44,604 bases of DNA from positions 1-44,604 of the forward strand of contig NZ_PISE01000064.1 in NCBI RefSeq assembly GCF_002835805.1. Reading direction: 5' to 3'. Position 1 is the stretch's first letter. Every line of letters begins with the position of its first letter. Origin of the DNA: Niallia nealsonii (GTDB lineage: Bacteria > Bacillota > Bacilli > Bacillales > Cytobacillaceae). A program made the position numbers and the translations under genes. This document shows, one piece after another, positions 16,503 through 25,702 of this stretch. Under the pieces are notes generated by a model. The model was not told the DNA's origin, searched no databases, and saw nothing but the letters and a program-made list of their open reading frames with translations.

Positions 16503-16655
16503 TTAACAATATTTATCTACAGTTTCTGTTTGTTCTCTAGCAATTTCTTTTGATTCTTTATGAAATTTTGAAAATAAAAAGGTTAAATATAAATTTATTT
16601 CAAAATGATCTTCTTTCATAAAACAAACCAATGGATTTTTACTCATCTGATTCAT
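16503..16655 (-). CDS. Small hypothetical protein, 50 residues
   Basis: A frame too short for most ORF lists: ATG at 16655 (or ATG 16646, better spaced from an AAAGG ribosome site), ending TAA at 16503. It encodes KNPLVCFMKEDHFEINLYLT, FLFSKFHKESKEIAREQTET and a final VDKYC. Soluble, helical, with two cysteines. No family recognised. Support comes from a ribosome site, plausible amino-acid use, and hairpins directly after the stop. It is the only coding content of the gap between the PhzF relic and the AraC regulator. Confidence 0.4.
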   Translation of the reverse strand: MNQMSKNPLVCFMKEDHFEINLYLTFLFSKFHKESKEIAREQTETVDKYC

Positions 16656-16963
16656 CGCCTTTCTTTTTTAATCTAGAAATTTACGTTGTATTTACAGTTT
16701 ATTGTAAAAGAATAGTTAAGGAAAGTAAACGGTTACATTTCGGGTGATTTCGACGTAACTTCCCTTATTAGGGAAAAATATCCAGTTTTTTATAAGGGAA
16801 ACTAATTATATTTGATAAGCATTTAGGAGCTTAATCATAGCTGATTAAAAGATTTCTTCTATTTAAATTAGTAGAATTGTATTCTAGACAAATTTCCATG
16901 TTTCCATTATATTTTTATTGTTAATTAAACAAATAAATTGAGTTTTAAAAAGGAGGAGCAGAT

Positions 16964-17866
16964 TTGTTTAATAAATTTATAGCTGGAAAAATCTCTTTAA
17001 ACGAATATGTTCATCGCATCAAAAATAACGGTGCAACCTTTTATGTGAATTATTGGGGAGCTATTCTTAAACATTATGACAATCTACCGCATAAGCATTC
17101 CTTTTTTGAAATCTGTTATGTACTGGATGGGCATGGGATATATATGGAAGGGGATTGTGCTTACCCAATTCAAAAGAATACGATGTTTTTTTCAAGACCA
17201 GATGTAACTCATCAAATCCAAAGCGAAAATGGACTTTCTCTCGTATATGTCGGTTTTGATTTAATAGAGTCAGAGTCTAGTAAAGAGTGGATTCATAAAA
17301 TAAAAGAGGCAAAGCAATGTTCTGAATTTATAATTGATATAGATAAAGATGAAGCGCTTCCGATGATATGGAAATCTCTGCTTCTGCAAGCTGCAAAAGC
17401 TGAACATACATTTTTTAAGGAAATTCTAGAAAATCTGGCTAGTTCTCTTATTCTTTTAATAGTAGAAACATTTGTTCCTCGCATAGAGTACCATAATGAT
17501 AAGTCTATACATAAAAAATCATGCATTATTTTGAATCAAGCTAAATTACTTATCAAAGACAATCTCGCTAGTTCTTTAAAACTTACAGAACTAGCAGCAC
17601 ATTTACATATATCAAGCCGGCATTTATCTAGACTATTTGCATCAGAATTAGGAGTCAGCTACACAGAATATATTCAGAATGAAAGAATTCAAAAGGCTGC
17701 AATGCTCCTTAAAACAACGGATTTATCGATAAAAGATATTGCGGAAGAAACTGGTTTTTCCAACATTCATTACTTTACCCGTGTTTTTCATTCCGCTATG
17801 GATTGCTCTCCTGGACGTTTTCGTACGTTATATACAAAACTGAAAACGATTACTTATAAAGATTAG
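16964..17866 (+). CDS. AraC-family transcriptional regulator
   Basis: Sugar-responsive regulator. An N-terminal cupin sensor (residues 35-110: PHKHSFFEICYVLDGHGIYM, NTMFFSRPDVTH) is joined to a C-terminal double helix-turn-helix (LKLTELAAHLHISSRHLSRL and TDLSIKDIAEETGFSNIHYF, ending FTRVFHSAMDCSPGRFR). 300 residues. The start is TTG at 16964 with AAGGAGGAG 8 bases upstream. It sits just ahead of an isomerase, dehydrogenase and transporter, with a dyad and a cre-like site between, so it is the likely activator of that operon. It has its own terminator. Confidence 0.85.
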   Translation: MFNKFIAGKISLNEYVHRIKNNGATFYVNYWGAILKHYDNLPHKHSFFEICYVLDGHGIYMEGDCAYPIQKNTMFFSRPDVTHQIQSENGLSLVYVGFDLIESESSKEWIHKIKEAKQCSEFIIDIDKDEALPMIWKSLLLQAAKAEHTFFKEILENLASSLILLIVETFVPRIEYHNDKSIHKKSCIILNQAKLLIKDNLASSLKLTELAAHLHISSRHLSRLFASELGVSYTEYIQNERIQKAAMLLKTTDLSIKDIAEETGFSNIHYFTRVFHSAMDCSPGRFRTLYTKLKTITYKD

Positions 17867-17872
17867 TCATTT

Positions 17873-17904
17873 TCCTCTGCTAATTTTTTAGCAGGGGATT
17901 TTTT
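17873..17904 (+). terminator. Terminator of the AraC gene
   Basis: TCCTCTGCTAA pairs with TTAGCAGGGGA (one G-T pair), then six T's. Confidence 0.8.
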
Positions 17905-17981
17905 AGTAAATAATAGTTAGAAACATGTCCTTAAAAGACAACAATTGGTCTTCCATATACAAAGACGATTAAGTTTTATCA

Positions 17982-18026
17982 CTTTATAATATGAATATAA
18001 GTTAACCAATAACTTATATTATAAAG
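17982..18026. promoter_or_regulatory. Long imperfect dyad, candidate regulator site
   Basis: CTTTATAATAT...AAGTTA is mirrored by TAACTTATATTATAAAG, apart from a 6-bp insertion (GAATAT) in the left arm. It lies 200 bp before the isomerase gene and overlaps the cre-like site. No T run follows, so an operator for the neighbouring AraC protein is more likely than a terminator. Confidence 0.45.
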
Positions 18027-18036
18027 CGTTTACATA
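18019..18036 (+). promoter_or_regulatory. cre-like site (CcpA) before the sugar operon
   Basis: TTATAAAGCGTTTACATA matches the cre consensus WWTGNAARCGNWWWCAWW at all but the two TG positions. Carbon catabolite control of the downstream sugar genes would fit. Confidence 0.5.
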
Positions 18037-18083
18037 TGGGAGTTTCTTAATAAATTAAGATTTATTAGTTAAAAAAGGATGAA

Positions 18084-18172
18084 ATGATGAATAACTTTTT
18101 GTGAAAGAGCTGTATGATGCAGTAGGGGGAAGAAGGGCTCTAAATAATTGTTTGAATGTGTTTGTCCTTTAA
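18084..18172 (+). pseudogene. Relic resembling the start of a PTS EIIB domain
   Basis: An AAAGGATG ribosome-site-like stretch and two ATG codons open MMNNFL, then TGA. One base out of frame, a GTG at 18101 gives KELYDAVGGRRALNNCLNVF and stops at 18172. The pattern (K-E-x-x-D-A-V-G-G, then N-N-C) resembles the N-terminus of PTS EIIB domains such as the intact one at 35736 (KEVVSELGG). If right, a PTS transporter once headed this operon. Short, so only a suggestion. Confidence 0.3.
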
Positions 18173-18226
18173 TTATAAGTCTTAGAGAGTAACTTCTACA
18201 TGAATATTTTAGGAGGATTGAAATTT

Positions 18227-19168
18227 ATGAAATTATCTTATGTAACAGATAGTTTAGGACATTTGCCATTTGAAGAAATGTTGGATGTAATCTCAGATTT
18301 AGGCATTAATACGATTGAAATGACCACTGGAGGATGGTCTCCTGCTCCTCACTTAAGAATCGATGAACTTTTAGAAAGCGCTGACAAAAGAAGGGAGTTT
18401 CTATATCAGCTAGAAAAGCGCAATATTAAGTTATGTGCTCTAAATTGTTCTGGAAATCCATTAGATCCTGGGGCATTAGGAGAGGAACATCGGAAAATAA
18501 CAGATAAAACATTTGAATTAGCGAATTTGTTAGGAGTAAAAAAAGTTATTATGATGAGCGGGCTGCCAGCAGGAAGTTCGGAAGATAAAATTCCAAATTG
18601 GATTACTTATACAGTAAGTTGGCCGCCTGAATTAAAGGATATCCTTGACTATCAATGGAATGAAGTAGCGATTCCTTATTGGAAACAGCTAGTTGAAAAA
18701 GCTAAAAACTGTGGGATTGAAAAAATTGCTCTTGAAAATTTCAGTTCACAATTAGTCTATAATCCTGAAACATTATTTAAATTACGAAATGCAGTTGGGC
18801 CTATCGTTGGCTTAAATCTTGATCCAAGCCATTTGATCTGGATGGGAGCAGATCCAATTCTTGCAGCGAGAGCATTAGGGGATGCAATTCATCATGTTCA
18901 TGGCAAAGATGTTCGCTTGGAGAGACATTTATCAGGCACAAATGGAGTGTTAGAAACAAAAGAAGTAACAGATGTTGCAAATAGAGCTTGGAACTATGTC
19001 GCAGTTGGTTGTGGACAAGACCTACAGTGGTGGAAAGAATTTTTCTCTGTTGTAAAGATGATGGGATATGACGGGGAAGTTTCTCTTGAAATGGAAGATC
19101 TTACAATGTCTGTTGAGGCAGGGGTTAAAACATCTATAGATGCTTTAAAACAAACACTTAGCTATTAA
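18227..19168 (+). CDS. Sugar phosphate isomerase/epimerase (xylose-isomerase-like TIM barrel)
   Basis: AP-endonuclease-2-like TIM barrel enzyme that isomerises, epimerises or dehydrates sugars or inositol derivatives. Metal ligands in order: Glu in KIALENFSSQLVYNPETLF, Asp/His in VGLNLDPSHLIWMGADP, His in HHVHGKDVRLE, and the final Glu in GEVSLEMEDLTM. Residues 1-314. Start: GGAGG 10 bases before ATG 18227; an earlier ATG at 18200 lies before that ribosome site. It is followed by a Gfo/Idh dehydrogenase and a sugar porter, the typical set for uptake, oxidation and isomerisation of an unusual sugar or inositol. The substrate cannot be read from sequence. Confidence 0.82.
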   Translation: MKLSYVTDSLGHLPFEEMLDVISDLGINTIEMTTGGWSPAPHLRIDELLESADKRREFLYQLEKRNIKLCALNCSGNPLDPGALGEEHRKITDKTFELANLLGVKKVIMMSGLPAGSSEDKIPNWITYTVSWPPELKDILDYQWNEVAIPYWKQLVEKAKNCGIEKIALENFSSQLVYNPETLFKLRNAVGPIVGLNLDPSHLIWMGADPILAARALGDAIHHVHGKDVRLERHLSGTNGVLETKEVTDVANRAWNYVAVGCGQDLQWWKEFFSVVKMMGYDGEVSLEMEDLTMSVEAGVKTSIDALKQTLSY

Positions 19169-19314
19169 TAGAAAAAAAGATTTTAGGCTAGTGATTTTGC
19201 TTTGATGAAGAAGGGGAATTTGCTCTTAAAATAAAGTGTTTACTCTTCTGCTGGAATTATTTTATAAAGACTAGGAATCTTGTAGTTCTAATAATAGAAT
19301 GGGAGGAAACAATC

Positions 19315-20490
19315 ATGTTAAATGGAGAGAAAAAAATCGCAAGACCATTGCGTTGGGCAATGGTAGGTGGAGGAAGACTTGGTCAAGTAGGCTACAAACA
19401 TCGTACTGGAGCATTAAGAGATAACACAGCGTTTCAGCTAGTTGCAGGTGCTTTTGATATTGATCCAGAAAGAGGAAGAGATTTCGGTGTAAATATAGGA
19501 GTTGCAGAAAATCGCTGCTACGATGATTATAAAACAATGTTTGGAGAAGAAGCAGCACGGGAGGATGGCATTGAAGTTATTTCAATTGCCACTCCAAATG
19601 GTACTCATTATGAGATCTGCAAAGCAGCTTTAGAGGCAGGATTGCACGTTATTTGTGAAAAACCTTTGTTTTTCACAACAGATGAAGTAAGAGAAATAAA
19701 ATCGCTCGCTGAAGAAAAAGGAAAAATCGTCGGCGTTACATATGGATTTTCTGGCAATCAAATGCTGTTGCAAATGCGCGCTATGATTGAGCAAGGCAAA
19801 ATTGGCGATATTCGTGTCGTTGATTTACAGTATACGCATGGTTTTAACGCACTAGAAGAAGAAAAACCAAGTGATGCGCAAAAATGGCGTGTAGATCCTA
19901 AGATAGCTGGACCAAGTTTTGTATTGGGAGATCTGTCTACACACACTTATTATATGTCTCAGTTGATCATGCCAAATATGAAAATTAAAGAATTATTATG
20001 CGATCGTCAAAGTTTCATTAAAAGCAGAGCTCCTTTAGAAGATAATGCACATGTGCTGATGCATTATGAAAACGGCGCAGTTGGCACAATGTGGACATCT
20101 TCTATTAATGCTGGCTGTATGGATGGGCATCGTATCCGAATAGTCGGTTCAAAAGCTAGCTTAGAATGGTGGGATTCGAAACCAGGCGAGCTAACATATG
20201 AAGTGCAAGGTGAGCCAATTCAGACACTAATTCGTGCGATGCCATATTTAGACGAAAGCTGCAATGCCGATGAACGGTTAGGTGCCCTCCATGTCGAAGG
20301 TTTGTCTGATTCTTGGGCCAATATTTATTTGAAATTTGCTGTTGCCATTGATGCGAAAAGCCGTGGCGATGAGGAAACATTAAAAAACCTTGTCTATCCT
20401 GATATTGATGCAGGACTTGAAGGAGTTCGCTGGATTGAAAATTGTGTTCGATCTGCCGAAAATGGAGCAGTTTGGGTGAATTTTGAATAA
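19315..20490 (+). CDS. Gfo/Idh/MocA-family oxidoreductase
   Basis: NAD(P)-dependent sugar or inositol dehydrogenase. Rossmann fold at the N-terminus (RWAMVGGGRLGQVGYKH), IEVISIATPNGTHYEICKAA, and the family EKP motif in HVICEKPLFFTTDEV near residue 118. The C-terminal substrate domain has VLGDLSTHTYYMSQL with the catalytic His position. 391 residues. Ribosome site GGGAGGAA. The GxGxxG is of the GGGRLGQ form. The protein starts with an extra 12-residue tail before the fold. It is 145 bp after the isomerase and probably in the same operon. It oxidises the sugar delivered by the downstream porter (inference). Confidence 0.85.
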   Translation: MLNGEKKIARPLRWAMVGGGRLGQVGYKHRTGALRDNTAFQLVAGAFDIDPERGRDFGVNIGVAENRCYDDYKTMFGEEAAREDGIEVISIATPNGTHYEICKAALEAGLHVICEKPLFFTTDEVREIKSLAEEKGKIVGVTYGFSGNQMLLQMRAMIEQGKIGDIRVVDLQYTHGFNALEEEKPSDAQKWRVDPKIAGPSFVLGDLSTHTYYMSQLIMPNMKIKELLCDRQSFIKSRAPLEDNAHVLMHYENGAVGTMWTSSINAGCMDGHRIRIVGSKASLEWWDSKPGELTYEVQGEPIQTLIRAMPYLDESCNADERLGALHVEGLSDSWANIYLKFAVAIDAKSRGDEETLKNLVYPDIDAGLEGVRWIENCVRSAENGAVWVNFE

Positions 20491-20511
20491 AGATTACTTG
20501 TAAATAATAAT

Positions 20512-20571
20512 AGAATGCGGTTCAGCAATTACTTGATGATTATCATCCAATAAGAGCGGGGACCGTATTCT
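20512..20571 (+). terminator. Stem-loop between dehydrogenase and transporter genes
   Basis: AGAATGCGGTTC pairs with GGACCGTATTCT (G-T pairs allowed), followed by TTTATT. The loop holds a perfect 6-1-6 palindrome (GATGATTATCATC), which could be an operator. It may end or attenuate transcription before the porter gene. Confidence 0.5.
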
Positions 20572-20646
20572 TTATTAATAAAGCAACTCGATGGTTATGC
20601 AAAGCGGGGATGAAAAAATTATGGATTGAAATGGGGGAATATTTTC

Positions 20647-22068
20647 ATGAATGAACAGAAGAAACAAAAGTCGTTTTTATTGATGATTATTTTAGTTTCT
20701 ACCTTTGGAGGGCTTCTGTTTGGTTATGACACAGGTGTTATCAATGGTGCACTTCCATATATGTCAGAATCAGACCAATTAAATCTTAATGCCTTTACAC
20801 AAGGCCTAGTTGCAAGTTCCCTGCTTTTTGGAGCGGCGCTTGGAGCGCTAGTTGGAGGCAGGCTATCAGACCAGATCGGCCGCCGCAAAAATATTCTTAA
20901 TCTTGCCGTGTTATTTTTTGTTGCAGCGCTTGGCTGTACATTCGCTCCAAATATGACGATTATGGTTATCTTTCGGTTTCTTTTGGGGCTTGCGGTAGGT
21001 GGAGCTTCTGTCACAGTGCCAACATTTTTGGCAGAAATGTCGCCTGTGGAAAGACGGGGCCGTATGGTTACACAAAACGAATTAATGATTGTAACAGGTC
21101 AATTATTGGCCTTTCTATTTAATGCGATTATCGGCAATACCATGACCGACAGTTCTCATGTGTGGAGATATATGCTAGTTATTGCGGCGCTTCCGGCGAT
21201 ATTCTTATTCTTTGGCATGTTAAGAGTTCCTGAAAGTCCACGTTTTCTGGTAGCAAAAGGAAAAAAAGCAGAGGCATTGGCCGTTTTAGAGAAAATTAGA
21301 GATAAAAAACAAGCAGCTAAAGAGTTGAAAGAAATTGAAGAGGCAATTGAAAAAGAGTCTTCGATTAAAAAAGCAACATTTAAAGATTTATCTGTTCCAT
21401 GGGTTCGCCGCATATTGTTTATCGGAATTGGGATTGCAGTTGTTCAGCAAATTACAGGAATCAATTCGATTATGTATTATGGAACAGAAATATTAAAAGA
21501 TGCCGGTTTTGAAACGGAAGTTGCTTTAATCGGCAATATCGCCAATGGTGCGATTTCTGTTATCGCCGTTCTTATTGGAATTTGGCTTCTTGGCAAAATA
21601 GGCCGTCGTCCGATGCTGTTAACTGGGTTAATTGGAACAACTACATCATTGCTTCTTATTGCGATTTTCTCCTTTACCCTTGATGGAACGAAGGCGCTGC
21701 CATTTGTAGTTTTGGGGTTGACGGTTATCTTTTTAGCTTTTATGCAATCTTGTATTGGTACTGTGACATGGTTAGTGCTTGCTGAAATTTTTCCATCTAG
21801 ACTAAGAGGCTTAGGAATGGGATTAAGTGTATTTTTCCTATGGATAACAAACTCCATTATTGGACTGACATTTCCATCGCTGTTAAGTACAATTGGTTTA
21901 TCGGCTACATTCTTTATCTTTGTTGCTCTTGGAATTTGGGGAATCTTCTTTATTTACAAATATATGCCGGAAACAAAAGGTCGTTCTTTAGAAGAATTGG
22001 AACATTATTTCCGCAATTATAAAGAAGATAAGAAGCAGGAAGATATCACAGTTGGGGCCTTTAAATAA
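20647..22068 (+). CDS. Sugar porter of the major facilitator superfamily (IolT/CsbC-like)
   Basis: Proton-coupled sugar or myo-inositol importer with 12 membrane helices. Signatures: FGGLLFGYDTGVINGALPYM in helix 1, GGRLSDQIGRRK after helix 2, AEMSPVERRGRMV, PESPRFLVAKGKK at the loop, the helix-7 QQITGINSIMYYG, and the C-terminal PETKGRSLEELE. Closest by feel to the B. subtilis inositol transporter IolT and to CsbC. 473 residues. Start: GGGGGAA 8 bases before ATG 20647; an upstream TTG is less good. It follows the isomerase and dehydrogenase and should feed them. A strong terminator follows. Confidence 0.85.
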   Translation: MNEQKKQKSFLLMIILVSTFGGLLFGYDTGVINGALPYMSESDQLNLNAFTQGLVASSLLFGAALGALVGGRLSDQIGRRKNILNLAVLFFVAALGCTFAPNMTIMVIFRFLLGLAVGGASVTVPTFLAEMSPVERRGRMVTQNELMIVTGQLLAFLFNAIIGNTMTDSSHVWRYMLVIAALPAIFLFFGMLRVPESPRFLVAKGKKAEALAVLEKIRDKKQAAKELKEIEEAIEKESSIKKATFKDLSVPWVRRILFIGIGIAVVQQITGINSIMYYGTEILKDAGFETEVALIGNIANGAISVIAVLIGIWLLGKIGRRPMLLTGLIGTTTSLLLIAIFSFTLDGTKALPFVVLGLTVIFLAFMQSCIGTVTWLVLAEIFPSRLRGLGMGLSVFFLWITNSIIGLTFPSLLSTIGLSATFFIFVALGIWGIFFIYKYMPETKGRSLEELEHYFRNYKEDKKQEDITVGAFK

Positions 22069-22126
22069 TTTTGTAAGCGTATACTTCGTTTCTGTAATTC
22101 AAATTTGAGCATAATAATTGATAGGG

Positions 22127-22163
22127 AATCCCCCCTTTCTATAAAATAGAAAAGGGGGATTTT
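22127..22163 (+). terminator. Strong terminator after the sugar porter
   Basis: AATCCCCCCTTTCTAT pairs with ATAGAAAAGGGGGATTTT around AAA, with T's following. Confidence 0.8.
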
Positions 22164-22258
22164 ACAGGATGCCCTAATAAAATTCATAAAATATTCCTAT
22201 TTGTTTTTCTGTTTTTCCTTTATAATACCAGTAGAAAAATTGCTTAAGGAGTATTTAT

Positions 22259-23074
22259 ATGGAACTAATTACAAATAAAATCATTATTATCTCTATTTTT
22301 TTATTGATTATAACCATGATTGAAACACTTGCCTATTCCACAAGAATTTCTGGAACAAGAGTGAGGCTGATTGCAACAGCACTATCCCTATTTAGCACAT
22401 TAGTTATTGTTTCCCGATTTTCGACGATGATTCAGCAGCCATTAACTGCAAAATTAATTGCTGAAGCGCCCGCTAGTAATAAACTAGTTTTTTTAGAAGG
22501 ACAATACCGCATTTTAATTGGAGTAACATCTGTTGGCGTATTGCTTGGAATTTTGTTGTTCCCAACTTTTATTAATATTTTTTCAAGAGCAATTATACAA
22601 TTATCGAATGAGCGGGGATCTATCTTTGCGTTATTTAAAAAAAATTGCAGTATAGCCGGAATAAAAAAAGTCATCAACTGTTTCAGACTCCCTAAATTAT
22701 CCTATTTAAAAGGAATTACACTCCAAACTATTCCGAAGCGTTTATTTGTTATTAATGTGGTTATTTCTGCTGTGTTTACAATTGGTGTATTGTCATCTAT
22801 TTATGCAACATTATTGGTGCCCGATAGTTATGCAGGAGCAGCACTAACATCTTCGGGGATTATCAACGGCATTGCAACCATTCTCTTAACTTTATTTATT
22901 GATCCAAAAGCATCTGTACTCGCAGACCGTGTGACGAAACAGCCAAGCAAATATATTTACCTTAAAAGCTATTCATTAACGATGATTTCATCCAAGTTTG
23001 TAGGGACCATTGTGGCGCAAGTTTTGTTTATCCCTGCTGCCTATTATGTTGCTTGGTTTGCAAAATGGATATAA
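22259..23074 (+). CDS. amj: Lipid II flippase Amj (alternate to MurJ)
   Basis: Membrane protein of the Amj/YdaH family (DUF2837), which flips the peptidoglycan precursor lipid II and can replace MurJ. About six membrane helices. Family blocks: ETLAYSTRISGTRVRLIATA near the N-terminus, SRFSTMIQQPLTAKLIAEAP, FRLPKLSYLKGI, PKRLFVINVVISAVFTIGVL, IDPKASVLADRVT. 271 residues, the usual size. Ribosome site AAGGAG. A perfect TATAAT lies at 22221-22226 with an unclear -35. In B. subtilis amj responds to envelope stress; no SigM-type site is evident here. Monocistronic. Confidence 0.78.
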   Translation: MELITNKIIIISIFLLIITMIETLAYSTRISGTRVRLIATALSLFSTLVIVSRFSTMIQQPLTAKLIAEAPASNKLVFLEGQYRILIGVTSVGVLLGILLFPTFINIFSRAIIQLSNERGSIFALFKKNCSIAGIKKVINCFRLPKLSYLKGITLQTIPKRLFVINVVISAVFTIGVLSSIYATLLVPDSYAGAALTSSGIINGIATILLTLFIDPKASVLADRVTKQPSKYIYLKSYSLTMISSKFVGTIVAQVLFIPAAYYVAWFAKWI

Positions 23075-23138
23075 GGTAAATGGCAGAGAAAGTTTCCCTG
23101 CATTTTTTGATTCTCAAAAATTTAAGATTCATATGAAT

Positions 23139-23193
23139 AAAAAAACTTACATGCAATTACACCAGCTTAGGCTAAATGCATGTAAGTTTTTTT
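23139..23193 (+). terminator. Terminator after amj
   Basis: AAAAAACTTACATGCA pairs perfectly with TGCATGTAAGTTTTTT, with a T run. Confidence 0.85.
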
Positions 23194-23462
23194 CTTTGTT
23201 AGTAAATAATAATTTTATCTTGAAAAACGATGCTTATTATTCTGAAGCAGTTATTTTTTATTAAAAAACGATAAATTCTGCGAAATTTTTAGAATTCTCA
23301 ACTGTACATTTATTTTATTTCATAGTATTATGTAAATTAGTGTTTTTTATGTCAGATTTTCTTACATATTTTAGGTTTTGAAATCTTTTTGTTAAAAATA
23401 TAACATAAAAAACGTATATTCTTAACAAGAATTTATAATATTTGTTTTAAAGGAGCTAGATG

Positions 23463-24914
23463 ATGAAAAAAACGTATAATTTTACCAGATTATTTATGTT
23501 GATGGTGGTGTTATTAACTGCTGCTAATCTATTTTTGCCTTTTAACCATGCAAAAGCTGCAGAAAAAACATACACAATCGCAACTGATATAACATTTGCG
23601 CCATTTGAATTTCAAGATACCAACGGTGATTTTGTTGGAATAGACATGGATTTGGTTAAAGCTATTGCAAAAGATCAAGGGTTTAAATATGAAATGAAAC
23701 CATTAGGATTTAATGCCGCGGTTCAAGCATTAGAATCCAAGCAAGTTGATGCTGTTATTGCAGGAATGAGTATTACAGATGAAAGAAAATTAAAGTTTGA
23801 TTTCTCTGACCCTTATTTTGACTCCGGGATTATTATGGCAGTAGGAAAAGACAATGAAACTGTTTCCTCTTATAAAGATTTAAAGGGGAAAAAAGTAGCA
23901 GTTAAAACAGGTACAGAAGGAGCAACATTCGCTGAAAGCATCCAAGATAAATATGGATTTAAAATCGTTACGTTTGATGACTCTGCCAATATGTATGAAG
24001 ATGTAAAAACAGGAAACTCTGTTGCCGTATTTGATGATTATCCTGTATTAGCCTACGGAATTAAACAAGGAAACGGTTTGAAAATTGTAACAGATAAAGA
24101 AGCAGGTAATTCTTATGGATTTGCTGTTTCTAAAGGGCAAAACGCAGAACTTTTAAAAATGTTTAATGATGGATTAACGAACTTAAAAGCTTCTGGGGAA
24201 TATCAAAAGATCATGGATAAATATTTGGAAACCGGCTCTGAAGAAGCAAAAGATTCAGGTTACTTAGGTTTATTAAAAGAAAGTTTGCCAAGCTTGTTAA
24301 GCGGTTTAAAGATGACGCTGATTTTAACAGCAGTGTCTTTATTGATTGCAACAGTAGTAGGAATTATCTTTGGTTTAATGCGCATCGCTAAAAACAAAGC
24401 ATTGCGAATTATCGCAGGCATTTATATTGATATTTTTAGAGGGACGCCGTTGATTGTACAAGCATTCTTCATTTATTTTGGTATTCCGGCAGCACTTGAT
24501 TTCCGTATTTCAGCAATTGCAGCAGGGCTTATTACATTAAGTTTAAATGCAGGTGCCTATATGGCTGAAATTGTCCGTGGAGGAATTGAGTCTGTTGATA
24601 AAGGGCAAATGGAGGCAGCTCGCAGTTTAGGCCTTCCATATGGAAAAGCAATGTCTAAAGTTGTTCTGCCACAAGCCATTCAACTAATGATTCCAGCATT
24701 TATCAACCAATTTGTTATCACATTAAAGGATACATCCATCCTTTCTATAATCGGCATTAATGAACTGACACAAAGCGGAAAAATCATTATCGCAAGAAAC
24801 TTAGAATCATTCCAAATGTGGATTATTGTTGGCGCCATGTACTTTATTGTCATTATGATCTTAACAAGAGTGTCAAATGTGTTAGAAAGAAGGATTAAAA
24901 ATGGAAAAGCTTAA
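23463..24914 (+). CDS. Amino-acid ABC transporter, fused binding protein and permease (GlnPH type)
   Basis: One polypeptide combining a polar amino-acid binding protein with its membrane permease. Signal peptide to about residue 33 (NHAKAAEK), binding domain to about 265 ([74 protein letters not shown]). Permease from about 275 with five helices and the HisM/GlnP loop [20 protein letters not shown] followed by [15 protein letters not shown]. No lipobox, so the binding domain is tethered through the permease. 483 residues. The fusion is common in Firmicutes. Probably glutamine or glutamate. Start: AAAGGAG fits ATG 23463 better than ATG 23460. The ATPase gene overlaps its 3' end by 14 bp. Confidence 0.85.
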   Translation: MKKTYNFTRLFMLMVVLLTAANLFLPFNHAKAAEKTYTIATDITFAPFEFQDTNGDFVGIDMDLVKAIAKDQGFKYEMKPLGFNAAVQALESKQVDAVIAGMSITDERKLKFDFSDPYFDSGIIMAVGKDNETVSSYKDLKGKKVAVKTGTEGATFAESIQDKYGFKIVTFDDSANMYEDVKTGNSVAVFDDYPVLAYGIKQGNGLKIVTDKEAGNSYGFAVSKGQNAELLKMFNDGLTNLKASGEYQKIMDKYLETGSEEAKDSGYLGLLKESLPSLLSGLKMTLILTAVSLLIATVVGIIFGLMRIAKNKALRIIAGIYIDIFRGTPLIVQAFFIYFGIPAALDFRISAIAAGLITLSLNAGAYMAEIVRGGIESVDKGQMEAARSLGLPYGKAMSKVVLPQAIQLMIPAFINQFVITLKDTSILSIIGINELTQSGKIIIARNLESFQMWIIVGAMYFIVIMILTRVSNVLERRIKNGKA

Positions 24915-25632
24915 AGTAACGAATTTAAAAAAATCTTATGGTGATTTAGAAGTTTTAAAGTCAATTGACCTGCAAGTGAAAGAACGGGAAGTTGTCTGTT
25001 TAATTGGTCCTTCTGGATCTGGTAAAAGTACACTTCTTCGCTGTTTGAACATGTTGGAAGAAGTGACGGGCGGCGAAGTTATTGTCAATGATGTTAAATT
25101 AACGGATAAAAGCACTAATATTAATAAGGTGAGAGAAAATATTGGAATGGTATTCCAGCATTTTAATCTTTTTCCGAATTTAAATATTCTAGATAATATT
25201 ACCCTTGCACCTGTGGAATTAAAAAAAGCGACAAAAGAACAAGCGCAAGAAACGGCTTTAAAGCTTTTAGACCGTGTTGGTTTAAAAGACAAAGCAAAAG
25301 TGAATCCATCAAAATTATCTGGTGGACAAAAACAAAGGGTTGCCATTGCACGTGCCCTTGCAATGAATCCAGATATTATGCTGTTTGATGAACCGACAAG
25401 TGCCCTTGACCCAGAAATGGTTGGAGAAGTTTTAGCTGTTATTAAACAATTGGCTCAAGAAGGTATGACAATGGTCATTGTGACACATGAAATGGGCTTT
25501 GCCAAAGAAGTGGCAGACCGTGTTATTTTTATGGACAATGGCTATATTGTCGAACAAGGCAGTCCACAAGAAATCTTTGGAAATCCACAAAATGAGCGGA
25601 CAAAAGATTTCTTGAATAAAGTTTTGTCGTAA
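24901..25632 (+). CDS. Amino-acid ABC transporter ATPase (GlnQ type)
   Basis: Cytoplasmic ATPase driving the fused binding protein/permease just upstream. Walker [16 protein letters not shown] at residue 37, Q-loop in [16 protein letters not shown] signature [17 protein letters not shown], Walker [16 protein letters not shown], and H-loop [15 protein letters not shown]. 243 residues. The GlnQ/HisP subfamily is shown by the [13 protein letters not shown] stretch. Ribosome site GAAAGGAT lies inside the end of the previous gene, so the two are translationally coupled. Confidence 0.9.
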   Translation: MEKLKVTNLKKSYGDLEVLKSIDLQVKEREVVCLIGPSGSGKSTLLRCLNMLEEVTGGEVIVNDVKLTDKSTNINKVRENIGMVFQHFNLFPNLNILDNITLAPVELKKATKEQAQETALKLLDRVGLKDKAKVNPSKLSGGQKQRVAIARALAMNPDIMLFDEPTSALDPEMVGEVLAVIKQLAQEGMTMVIVTHEMGFAKEVADRVIFMDNGYIVEQGSPQEIFGNPQNERTKDFLNKVLS

Positions 25633-25651
25633 TTGAAGAATACTTCAAATC

Positions 25652-25702
25652 AAAATCACCTTTCCTCGTACTTGTTATTTATACGAGGAAAGGTGATTTT
25701 TT
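25652..25702 (+). terminator. Strong terminator of the amino-acid transporter operon
   Basis: AAAATCACCTTTCCTCGTA pairs perfectly with TACGAGGAAAGGTGATTTT, then T's. Confidence 0.9.

Noticed and set aside
17982-18026. Dyad as a transcription terminator
   Set aside because: No T run follows and the arm has a 6-bp insertion; it lies before an operon with a cre-like site, so an operator is more likely.
20724-21014. 96-codon and other long antisense frames inside the sugar porter gene
   Set aside because: They lie entirely within a strongly supported coding gene on the other strand and lack start signals; shadows of codon usage.
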